Shown here one piece after another: positions 8,712 through 16,585 of a stretch of 55,392 nucleotides of DNA (its first letter is position 1; each line of letters begins with the position of its first letter). Made by a program: the position numbers and the translations under genes. The notes under the pieces were generated by a model. That model made no database searches. It was given only the letters and a program-made list of their open reading frames with translations, and had not been told where the DNA came from. This stretch comes from Mariniflexile sp. AS56 (GTDB taxonomy: Bacteria > Bacteroidota > Bacteroidia > Flavobacteriales > Flavobacteriaceae), in NCBI RefSeq assembly GCF_030552475.1, contig NZ_JAUPED010000019.1:1-55392 (forward strand). Reading direction: 5' to 3'.

Positions 8712-9338
8712 TCAGGCACCCAAAACCTCATAAAGTCGTTTAAATGAATCAAGGTAATGTTGACGATGAAGTAGGCCATTAGTGCCACCGTTTATTCTTT
8801 TGGTTACCATATGAATATCATCAGCATCAGCGTAAACGTTAATGTTGTTCTTTTTCCAAAACCAGCAGGCAGAAGTAAGTGCTAATTCTGGATCAAGAAT
8901 CGAATCTGGGTTGTTCACACAGTCAACACCATGATCGTGACCAAATTTTTGATAATTCTCTTTACCAGTAAGCTGTATTAAACCTCGACCTCTAAATTTC
9001 CAACCGTCACCACTTTCTTCACTGCCATTTCCCATTCTGTTAGCATAAACCCTATTCGCAATCTTTTCAGGTTTACGTGCATAGTCTCGAGCTATTTCAT
9101 TTGTTTTAAAATACTTCCCAAAAACATTTCTTAGGCCTTCAGCGGAATAATTTAGATTTTCTTGAGTATACTTAAGACCACCACTTTCATGTGCAAGTTG
9201 AGATAGAAAGTGAGCTTTTCTGAGCGGGGTATCTATACCAAAGTTAGGTAACACTGTATCTACATGTGGTAGATAGGTTACTGCTTTTTCCCAGTTCATG
9301 TCGGGAATAATTGTCTGCATTTGCTCTGTTGTTACCAT
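8712..9338 (-). CDS. GH19 chitinase/lysozyme-like hydrolase
   Basis: A 208-residue protein of the glycoside hydrolase 19 family as found in phage endolysins and bacterial lysozyme-like proteins. Seen: the catalytic-Glu motif SQLAHESGGL, ENLNYSAEGLRNVFGKYF, the FRGRGLIQLTGKENYQKFG block and the aromatic ACWFWKKNNIN near the end. There is no signal peptide, so export would need a holin or lysis, as for phage endolysins. It is the first gene of the operon with the TIR and SLOG genes, starts 234 bases from the divergent gene at 9573, and may have come from a phage or contractile-tail cluster. A role in peptidoglycan or chitin-like polymer cleavage is well supported; why it sits among signalling genes is not. 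Confidence 0.85.
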   Translation of the reverse strand: MVTTEQMQTIIPDMNWEKAVTYLPHVDTVLPNFGIDTPLRKAHFLSQLAHESGGLKYTQENLNYSAEGLRNVFGKYFKTNEIARDYARKPEKIANRVYANRMGNGSEESGDGWKFRGRGLIQLTGKENYQKFGHDHGVDCVNNPDSILDPELALTSACWFWKKNNINVYADADDIHMVTKRINGGTNGLLHRQHYLDSFKRLYEVLGA

Positions 9339-9572
9339 AAGTTTTGTTTTTAGTTGTTTTTTTTGATGGCCGCTTAAAGATAACGAAATTTCCCATTATT
9401 AAATAGTTTTGTAAGTTTAAATTTCATGAGTGCTTTAAATATAAATCATTGAGGTTTAGGTTAATGATTAACGATGTGTAGGTGTATTTCTATTTAGTTT
9501 ATAGAAAAGAAGAAAAGAAATACGATTATAAAGCCGATAAAAAAGTTTATATTTAGTAAATAGAATTATTGT

Positions 9573-11255
9573 ATGAAAACAATCCGAATTTTTATAGCTT
9601 CTTCATCTGAATTGAAAGAGGACCGAGATCAGTTTCGAATGTTTATTAGTAAGGAAAATGATAGGTTACATACCAAAGGTATCTATTTGGAAATTGTACA
9701 ATGGGAAAGTTTTCTTGATGCCATATCCGATACTAGACTTCAGGATGAATATAATAATGCTATTAGTACTTGCGATATTGTTCTCTGTCTATTCTTTACA
9801 AAAGTAGGTAAGTATTCCTCTGAAGAATTTGATACGGCCTATCAGGTTTTTAAAGACAAAGGGAAACCAAAAATATGGACCTATTTTAAAAATGCACAGA
9901 TAAATACAGGTTCCATTACCGATGAAATAAATACGCTCTTAACTTTTAAGAAAAAGATTGGAGGCCTTGGACATTTTTATACGGAATACACTAATATTGA
10001 TAACCTTATAAATCAATACAGATCACAATTAGATAAATATCTTCCTCCATTTGAAACGATTGTAGTTAATCCCCCCAAAACACCTCCCGAAGAACCCATA
10101 GAAAATACCTTTAACGATTTACTCACTAAAAAATTAATTCAAGCTATCAAACCTTACGATAGAAAAGCTAACGATTTTTTAGAAACTTATGGGGATTGGG
10201 AAACAAATATCGATTTAAAACCAACAGTAAAGCGTATTATTATTGCTGGTTATGTGGGAGTTGTGGGAATTCAACTGCGTAAATTGATGTCGATTGGCGA
10301 GGAAGACTTTTTAGATAATAAAATGAAACGGTATTTGGAGAATTGTCAATTAACAGCGGTAAGAGCTTTTCAACTTATTTGTTATGCGCTCATCTCAACT
10401 TTATGGGATAATCAGTTAAATAATAAAGTCAAACTTTCAAATGAGCAAAGTACTGTTTTAATTAAATTTTTTAAAAATGCAACAGATGAAAGTATAAATG
10501 GTTTTTCGAACTTGTTAAGAGCGCTAATAGAAACTTTTCTTGATAATAAATTAGAACTCCCTATTGCCCAATTGATGGAGCTTTTGCCCAAATTGCAATC
10601 TGGTAGTGATTTGTTAAAATCTTGTGATTATTTAACATCAATAACAGAATTGCTGCATGGAGCTTCTTATACCGCAAAAGATTGTACTGATGCCGAAAAA
10701 AACCTAGCGATTTTGTTGGAGAACCTAAATTTCTTGGCAGAATATAAAATGATTTCTATAAAGGACATTGATTATAATTTTCAAAGGAATGATGCAGTAG
10801 GTTTATATCTGCATCACTATACTTTATTGGAAGGTGATACGCAAGCCAACAATAATAACAGCGGGAAAATTAGAAAGGACACCACGCCAGTATCTTCATA
10901 TGCGGTTTTATTATTTAAAGAAAACTACCAGCAAAACATAAATATGGTGCCTTTCATTATTGATTATAATGGATTGGCAGATTCTGGTGGATCAAAAATT
11001 TGTTTTTATTCCTTTTGCAATACGTTTGATGATATGAACCTTAATTATAATTTTATTGAGGACAATAGTAAAGTAACCATCAAAAAATCGGGTAATTTAA
11101 AGCCTGATGATAATGATGTTCGTGCCATTAATGGTTGGTTGTCAAATAAAGAAAATAGGAAGGATATGAATTTTGATAATATGTTTGACTTGTTCTACAA
11201 AGCAAAAAAAGCTCTAGTAGGTATTGAAGAAGATACCACAATAGATGAATTTTAA
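9573..11255 (+). CDS. DUF4062-like (TIR-like) N-terminal domain protein
   Basis: A 560-residue soluble protein. Residues 1-115 match the DUF4062/TIR-like pattern: TIRIFIASSSELKEDRDQF, the YLEIVQWESF strand, the STCDIVLCLFFTKVG strand, and SSEEFDTAY, with a glutamate in the catalytic position, then PKIWTYFKNA. Residues 150-560 are not recognised; they are mainly helical in 190-420 and more beta-like at the end (NMVPFIIDYNG, ICFYSFCNTF). It is the first gene of a two-gene operon: the STAND NTPase follows 27 bases later. DUF4062 proteins usually occur as N-terminal effector or adaptor domains of NLR-like proteins; here the effector-like and NTPase parts are on separate chains. Confidence 0.65.
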   Translation: MKTIRIFIASSSELKEDRDQFRMFISKENDRLHTKGIYLEIVQWESFLDAISDTRLQDEYNNAISTCDIVLCLFFTKVGKYSSEEFDTAYQVFKDKGKPKIWTYFKNAQINTGSITDEINTLLTFKKKIGGLGHFYTEYTNIDNLINQYRSQLDKYLPPFETIVVNPPKTPPEEPIENTFNDLLTKKLIQAIKPYDRKANDFLETYGDWETNIDLKPTVKRIIIAGYVGVVGIQLRKLMSIGEEDFLDNKMKRYLENCQLTAVRAFQLICYALISTLWDNQLNNKVKLSNEQSTVLIKFFKNATDESINGFSNLLRALIETFLDNKLELPIAQLMELLPKLQSGSDLLKSCDYLTSITELLHGASYTAKDCTDAEKNLAILLENLNFLAEYKMISIKDIDYNFQRNDAVGLYLHHYTLLEGDTQANNNNSGKIRKDTTPVSSYAVLLFKENYQQNINMVPFIIDYNGLADSGGSKICFYSFCNTFDDMNLNYNFIEDNSKVTIKKSGNLKPDDNDVRAINGWLSNKENRKDMNFDNMFDLFYKAKKALVGIEEDTTIDEF

Positions 11256-11282
11256 GTTGGTTTTTATTAATAATTGATTGTT

Positions 11283-13253
11283 ATGAAAAAATATCCCTTT
11301 AAATTTTTAGACTCTTATAAAAGGGAAGATAGGGGTGTGTTTTTTGGGCGCGACGAAGAGATTAACGCGCTTTACGAAATGGTTTTTCAGTCGTCAATTA
11401 TTCTTATCTATGGAGCGTCTGGTACTGGTAAAACAAGCTTAATTAATTGTGGGTTAGCTGGTAAGTTCCAACCTCACGATTGGCTAGCTTTGATGATTCG
11501 TAGAGGGAGTAACATTAATGAATCTCTAGAAAAAGCACTAAATGAAGCCGGAGGAAAAGTAAAAGATTCAGCTGTTGGAATGGATTGGTTTGATAACTGG
11601 ACTGATGAATCTGAAAAAAATACAACTCGCTTAAGTCCCATAGGGAAATCTATTAATGCGGTTTATGAAAAGTCGTTTAAACCTATTTATTTAATTTTTG
11701 ATCAGTTTGAAGAACTTTTTATACTTGGTTCCATTTCAGAACAAGAATTGTTTATCAAAACAGTTCAAGATATTCTACAATCTCAACAACCAGTAAAACT
11801 AATTTTTTCTATAAGGGAAGAATACCTTGGGCATTTATCAGGGTTCGAACGGGCTGTACCTCAACTACTACGGAAGAAGTTACGTATAGAACCTATGAAT
11901 CTTGAAAAAGTAAAACAGGTTATTATAGGTGCTGCAGCGTATAAAGATTCTAATGTTAGTTTGCAATTGGGAGAATCAGATTTGGTTGCCGAGGGGATTT
12001 TTGACAAAATAAAAGGAGAAGAAAAATCATTAACCATTCAATTACCATTTCTTCAGGTTTTTTTGGACAAATTTTATCTCAAAATTACAGGCGATGAAAG
12101 TCGGACAGCCGACGCCAAGTTTAATATGCAATCCCTTAACGAAATGGGAGAAATTGGCGATGTCTTAATCGATTTCTTGGAAGAGCAAGTTTCTGGAATT
12201 TCGAATAAACTTAAAGTAAAACATCCTGTTTTAACACCGGATATGATTTGGAAAATCTTATCACCATTTTCAACATTGGAAGGCACTAAGGATCCTATTA
12301 GTAAACAAGATTTGTATGAACGGTTGCCTAATACAGACATAGCTTTAATTGATTATGTAGTAGGGGCTTTCATTAATAGCCGAATACTTCGATATAACGA
12401 AAGTAGTGATAGGTTCGAAATTGCACATGATGCCCTTGCTAAACCCATTGCGGAGAAACGTAGTGTTGAAGAAACAGCCCAATTGGAAATAAAACGACTT
12501 ATAAAAAGTCAGGTAGCTGTAAAAGAGCAGGGGCGGGAATACTTTACCGAAAAGCAATTATTGTTCATTGAACCTTACCTAGAGAAGTATTCTATAAGTG
12601 AAGAAGAAAAGGAATGGATTTCTAAAAGTAAGTCTCATGTTACTAAAGAGAAGCTTAAAAATATAGACCAGCAATATGCAGAATTGCAGAAAAAGAGACG
12701 AATAAACATACTTTCTTTTACTATTTTGGGACTTTTAATTTTAATAGCTTCCACTGTTTCTTTAGGAATGCTAGCAAGAAAAAAAGGGATTATTGCAGAG
12801 CAAGAAAAAGTTAAATCCAAAATTGCTGAAGATAGAACAAAGGAGTTATTAAAATTAGTGTTGCAGGGTAGAGGGGAACAATATAAAAATCAAAACGATA
12901 GTTTAATTGTTGAAAGGCTACGGATTGAGCAAACTTACCCGATAGATAGTTTGATTGTTCCAAGAGCATCTGTAAGTGCTTCTAATAAAGGTAGTAATAA
13001 CCGGAATTTCATGCTTTGGATTGATGTGCCGTCATTCAGAAAGTATGAAATTAAAGAAGTTAATTACAAGCTTTGTAAAGGGTTTGTGGATCGTTTAAGA
13101 GTTTCAAATGAACCATCGTCTTCTTTTTCCATAGGGTATCTTGGTTATGGCTATTGTCCCACCGTAGATATTGATGTTGTTCTTAAAACAGGAGATACCA
13201 TTAGAAAATCGTTTTCATTTGAAGATTTTTTAAATAAAAACCCATTGCACTAA
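11283..13253 (+). CDS. STAND-type NTPase with membrane anchor and YEATS-like C-terminus
   Basis: About 656 residues from ATG 11283 (a TTG three codons earlier is possible). The start KYPFKFLDSYKREDRGVFFG followed by RDEE is typical of nSTAND1-type NTPases. Walker A is GASGTGKT at residues 44-51, Walker B YLIFDQFEEL with Asp140, followed by LIFSIREEYLG and a helical winged-helix region with AHDALAKPIAEKR. A single membrane span lies near residues 474-497 (SFTILGLLILIASTVSLGML), flanked by basic coiled-coil segments. The C-terminal 75 residues (from about 574) have a strand pattern close to pYEATS: FMLWIDVPSF, EIKEVNYKL, LGYGYCP, VDIDVVLKTGD. So the NTPase should be cytoplasmic and the C-terminal sensor possibly on the other side of the membrane. 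STAND proteins oligomerise on ligand binding and switch on a partner; the DUF4062-like protein just upstream is the obvious partner. Confidence 0.78.
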   Translation: MKKYPFKFLDSYKREDRGVFFGRDEEINALYEMVFQSSIILIYGASGTGKTSLINCGLAGKFQPHDWLALMIRRGSNINESLEKALNEAGGKVKDSAVGMDWFDNWTDESEKNTTRLSPIGKSINAVYEKSFKPIYLIFDQFEELFILGSISEQELFIKTVQDILQSQQPVKLIFSIREEYLGHLSGFERAVPQLLRKKLRIEPMNLEKVKQVIIGAAAYKDSNVSLQLGESDLVAEGIFDKIKGEEKSLTIQLPFLQVFLDKFYLKITGDESRTADAKFNMQSLNEMGEIGDVLIDFLEEQVSGISNKLKVKHPVLTPDMIWKILSPFSTLEGTKDPISKQDLYERLPNTDIALIDYVVGAFINSRILRYNESSDRFEIAHDALAKPIAEKRSVEETAQLEIKRLIKSQVAVKEQGREYFTEKQLLFIEPYLEKYSISEEEKEWISKSKSHVTKEKLKNIDQQYAELQKKRRINILSFTILGLLILIASTVSLGMLARKKGIIAEQEKVKSKIAEDRTKELLKLVLQGRGEQYKNQNDSLIVERLRIEQTYPIDSLIVPRASVSASNKGSNNRNFMLWIDVPSFRKYEIKEVNYKLCKGFVDRLRVSNEPSSSFSIGYLGYGYCPTVDIDVVLKTGDTIRKSFSFEDFLNKNPLH

Positions 13254-13285
13254 TAATACAATCTGTGTTAAATTTTATTATACAC

Positions 13286-14875
13286 TTAGTTCTTAATAAG
13301 GTTACTTAACCCTGCATTTTTTAAATAATCTTTCACTGTTAATTTTCTGCTTAAATCAAGCATAGGTACTTCACCAATATCGTTTTGATGAAAATGATAA
13401 ACCAATACAGTAAGGTTTTTATCAGGCAGAGTTTTGTTTTTTAGGTCATTTGGAAGTGATGGATGGCTGTTTTTTATCAAATCTTGTGCGCCACCTGGTG
13501 ATAGTCCAACATGACTTAGCGTAACTTCTTTTGAAGCAATTACGAGTGCAAACATTCTAAATTCAGACTCTGTTTCGAAGAAAAGAGATTTAAATATTTC
13601 ATAATATGAAAATTTGCCGTCTCCTCCCAAGTTTTTCACCCAACGTTTATCACCTTCAATAGGAGAGCCATTTATGTTATATTTCTCTAAACTTGTTGTC
13701 ATGGCATATCCGTCCAAGTCATAATAATAGTGTAATTTATTCTTATAGCCTGCACTGATAAATAGGTTGCTTATATATGTGTCTAGCTTCCCTAAGGTTG
13801 TCAATTCTGGCTTGAATTTATTAAATGTCTCGTTAGTAGAAGGTAAGGGAGCGGGATTGGGGAAAAAATATTGTTTGATTTCAATAGGCACCGCTCCGGA
13901 CTCAATGCGAGAGAGAACACCACTGGGACCACGTCCTATTTTCCTAAATGGGAATTTTGTTTGCAGTTCGTTATACAAGACTTTACATACTTTAGGATTC
14001 AATTCTTCCTTAATAAAAGCATCTTCTCTAACTTTTGCATTGCTATCAATAATATCATTATAAAAACTATCATATGAATCATACAACTGTTCTACATCAA
14101 AGGGTGTTAAATCTTTGGTGTACTGGTCTGAGGCCATATATTTAAGTTGAATATATCTAGCAATTAAATCCAGTTTCATATCCAGTTCATAAGTTTGATC
14201 GATTGATGAATAGGGTTTCAATACACTATGAGTACGATTTCCGATAATTGATAGGTTTAATGACAAATCATAAAGCGATGCATAATGTAAAAGTCTTCTA
14301 AAATCGTATTTTTTAGAACGCTTTGAGGCATAAAATATTTTTTTAAAATCTGGATAAACATCATTGTTAAAGCGTGGAGTGAATTCATTTTTTAAATCCT
14401 GAATATTCCTGCCTAATTGGCTATAGGTGTTTCCGTCGAATTTGATGAGGTCATAAAATACATTTTCTTCCCAAATATCATAATTGGTGGATTTATAGTG
14501 CTCTATAGCTTTTTTTAAAGTATCATGCCACTCTATTAAAATACTTCTTTGGATAGTATTTGGTGAATTTCTAAAAAGTAATTTCACCTCATTAAAGTAT
14601 AATAATGAATAGGTGAAATTATAGAGTGTGGCGTTTTTTCTGGTAAAAAGCGAGTCTATTATCGTTTCCAATTCACTTGTTTCAAAAGGGAGTATTTTAG
14701 AAAGTCGTTCATCACTTAATTTATCAAAATAATCTTTGGTTAAAGATAAGTTTATAAAAGCTTGAGCAAGAGTCATAGAATCATTCGGGAATACTTGCGG
14801 AGATTCTTGCGCATTTAATTGAGATGAACCAATTAAAAAAAAACAATAGGCCATTAATAGTTTGTAAGTTTTCAT
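13286..14875 (-). CDS. Exported protein of unknown family
   Basis: A 529-residue protein with a signal peptide (MKTYKLLMAYCFFLIGSSQL followed by NAQ, a signal peptidase I-type end). The mature part is rich in Tyr, Asp, Lys and Phe, with helical stretches in the first 300 residues (YFDKLSDERLSKILPFETSE, LYDLSLNLSIIG) and no motif that I recognise. The C-terminus does not look like a T9SS sorting domain. It is convergent with the STAND gene, 32 bases between stops. It is the second large exported unknown in the TIR/STAND/patatin region, besides the one at 1497-3287; whether it belongs to those systems is open. Confidence 0.6.
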   Translation of the reverse strand: MKTYKLLMAYCFFLIGSSQLNAQESPQVFPNDSMTLAQAFINLSLTKDYFDKLSDERLSKILPFETSELETIIDSLFTRKNATLYNFTYSLLYFNEVKLLFRNSPNTIQRSILIEWHDTLKKAIEHYKSTNYDIWEENVFYDLIKFDGNTYSQLGRNIQDLKNEFTPRFNNDVYPDFKKIFYASKRSKKYDFRRLLHYASLYDLSLNLSIIGNRTHSVLKPYSSIDQTYELDMKLDLIARYIQLKYMASDQYTKDLTPFDVEQLYDSYDSFYNDIIDSNAKVREDAFIKEELNPKVCKVLYNELQTKFPFRKIGRGPSGVLSRIESGAVPIEIKQYFFPNPAPLPSTNETFNKFKPELTTLGKLDTYISNLFISAGYKNKLHYYYDLDGYAMTTSLEKYNINGSPIEGDKRWVKNLGGDGKFSYYEIFKSLFFETESEFRMFALVIASKEVTLSHVGLSPGGAQDLIKNSHPSLPNDLKNKTLPDKNLTVLVYHFHQNDIGEVPMLDLSRKLTVKDYLKNAGLSNLIKN

Positions 14876-15308
14876 TCTAAACCAATTAAATTTTAAACAG
14901 TAATTATAGTAGTTGTTTCATTATGAATAATGATTTTTTTTTTATAACTATAGTTACCAATTAATTTTAGGGAGTAAAAATTAAAGAAAACCGTAAAATC
15001 CAAATTATATGTTTATGAATCTTTAGTATTGATACTAAGATAGTTAAAAAGTGTGAATTATAGGGGTAATATGTTAAATTAATAGTGAATAAGATGAGGA
15101 GTAACCGTTTATGCATCTAGTCTTTCTTTAAATTATGGAATGAAACGGTTCACATTTTAAATCGATGTTAAATGTATAAGAGTATTTGTGAATAATTCTA
15201 ATACTCTTTTTCTAAAAATTGTACAGTTCAATAATTAGAAGTTCTTCTTTACTTCAGAAGTTTTTACTATTATAAGCGAAATAAATTTTAATAGTAAAGA
15301 AATAAAGT
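14876..15308. other. Intergenic region without visible gene
   Basis: An AT-rich gap between the divergent exported-protein gene and the first alginate lyase gene. No open frame of interest, no RNA gene and no clear hairpin was seen. It must contain the promoter of the gene at 14875; the promoter of the lyase gene lies at its right end and is listed separately. Confidence 0.4.
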
Positions 15309-15337
15309 TATATTTGGTGCACCAATTTGGTTAACCA
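15309..15337 (+). promoter_or_regulatory. Promoter -7 box with two FadR/GntR-like operators (first PL7 gene)
   Basis: TATATTTG at 15309-15316 fits the Bacteroidota -7 consensus TAnnTTTG. Two perfect palindromes follow: TGGTGCACCA (15315-15324) and TGGTTAACCA (15328-15337), 13 bp apart start to start. The first overlaps the -7 box, so a bound protein would block transcription. FadR-subfamily regulators commonly recognise TGGT-spacer-ACCA palindromes, and a member is encoded at 28160. The same arrangement occurs before susC and before the regulator gene. The second site also covers the TTG at 15327, which argues against that codon as the start of the lyase gene. Confidence 0.65.
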
Positions 15338-15353
15338 GATGATTATGATTGAA

Positions 15354-16415
15354 ATGAATGCGAAAAATATTAAATTACTATTACGGCCTGTTATCATGAT
15401 GATACTTGTTTTATTCTTAAATAGTTGTTTTAATACGAATAAAAAATCTAAGGATAATGATGCTATTATTGCCACATACCCAAGTGATGTTATTCCATTT
15501 ATTGATTCATGGAGTATTCTTTTAGGTGATGGAACAAGTACTAAAGAATTGATAAACTATGAGAAAAAATATTTTTTTTATGTTTCAAACGATGGGAAAA
15601 CGGATTGGGTAGTATATAAAACACCTAATTCTGGTGTTACTTCACGAACTTCTAGCAATACACGAACCGAATTAGGGCAATTGCAACATTGGGTACCAGA
15701 AACAGGAGGTAAGTTAACAGGTAAATTAAAAGTAATGCATGTTTCAACCTCTGGTGATGCTAGAGTCGCTGCATCATATTCGGTAGTCGTAGGACAAATT
15801 CATAGTGATGAAGGACATGAAAATGAACCTTTAAAAATATTTTATAAAAAATTCCCTGGGCACACAAAAGGGTCCGTTTTTTGGAATTATGAAATTAATA
15901 CTGAAGGTGATAATTCTAAAAGATGGGATTATTCAACAGCCGTTTGGGGTCATGATATGTCTGTTATAGGGTCTAGTTCAACTTCATTTCCTGAAGAGCC
16001 TAAAGATGGTATTGAATTAGGGGAAGAATTTAGCTATGAAGTAAATGTTCATAAAGGTATCATGTATCTTACTTTTACAAGTGAAGGTCACGAGACATTA
16101 AAGTTTACAAAAAACTTATTGGAATCAGAATTTGAAACATATTCAAAGATTCCTCAACAAATATTAACATTATACGCGTCCATAGGTCGTGATGGTGTAG
16201 AACGTAAAAATGCTTATGCTGGTGAAATACAGTATTTTAAGCTTGGAGCCTATAACCAAACCAATGGGAAATCCCCAGAAGAAAATATAGTTTGGAGTAC
16301 GGGATCAGAAACTTATGGAGGTGATATAGCGAAACAATATGCTAATGGCAGCTATGCAGAAGTGTGGTTTAAAGAAGTTACTTTAGGTGCTGGTACATTG
16401 CCAAATAATGATTAA
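15354..16415 (+). CDS. PL7 alginate lyase, lipoprotein
   Basis: About 353 residues. I place the start at ATG 15354, giving a lipoprotein signal with hydrophobic core PVIMMILVLFLNSC; ATGs at 15339 and 15345 are alternatives, and the TTG at 15327 lies inside an operator. All three family-7 polysaccharide lyase motifs are present: RTELGQ (the R-x-E-L-R block), VVVGQIHS with the catalytic QIH, and YFKLGAYNQ with the catalytic Tyr. The family cuts alginate by beta-elimination, leaving unsaturated uronate ends; the Ile in QIH is usually linked to activity on guluronate-containing stretches. As a lipoprotein it should be anchored to the periplasmic or outer-membrane surface and feed the SusC/D system. 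It is closely similar to the second PL7 gene at 19818. Confidence 0.92.
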   Translation: MNAKNIKLLLRPVIMMILVLFLNSCFNTNKKSKDNDAIIATYPSDVIPFIDSWSILLGDGTSTKELINYEKKYFFYVSNDGKTDWVVYKTPNSGVTSRTSSNTRTELGQLQHWVPETGGKLTGKLKVMHVSTSGDARVAASYSVVVGQIHSDEGHENEPLKIFYKKFPGHTKGSVFWNYEINTEGDNSKRWDYSTAVWGHDMSVIGSSSTSFPEEPKDGIELGEEFSYEVNVHKGIMYLTFTSEGHETLKFTKNLLESEFETYSKIPQQILTLYASIGRDGVERKNAYAGEIQYFKLGAYNQTNGKSPEENIVWSTGSETYGGDIAKQYANGSYAEVWFKEVTLGAGTLPNND

Positions 16416-16585
16416 ATTCCACAAAGCTTATATTAGATTGAAAGCATAATCAAAATGAAAGGTAAATTCTTAACTAAAAAGTTAATGGATAAATAGTACT
16501 ACTATTCAAACATAATACGGTTAGTGCAATCATAGAATAATAATGAATACGGCTCACAATTTTGATTAATAATAATAAAATTTAT

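Noticed and set aside
8712-9338. Start of a prophage because of the endolysin-like GH19 gene
   Set aside because: No capsid, tail, terminase, holin or integrase genes were seen on either side.
15327-15353. TTG start of the first PL7 gene
   Set aside because: The codon lies inside the second operator palindrome and close to the expected transcription start; starts further downstream give a normal lipoprotein signal.
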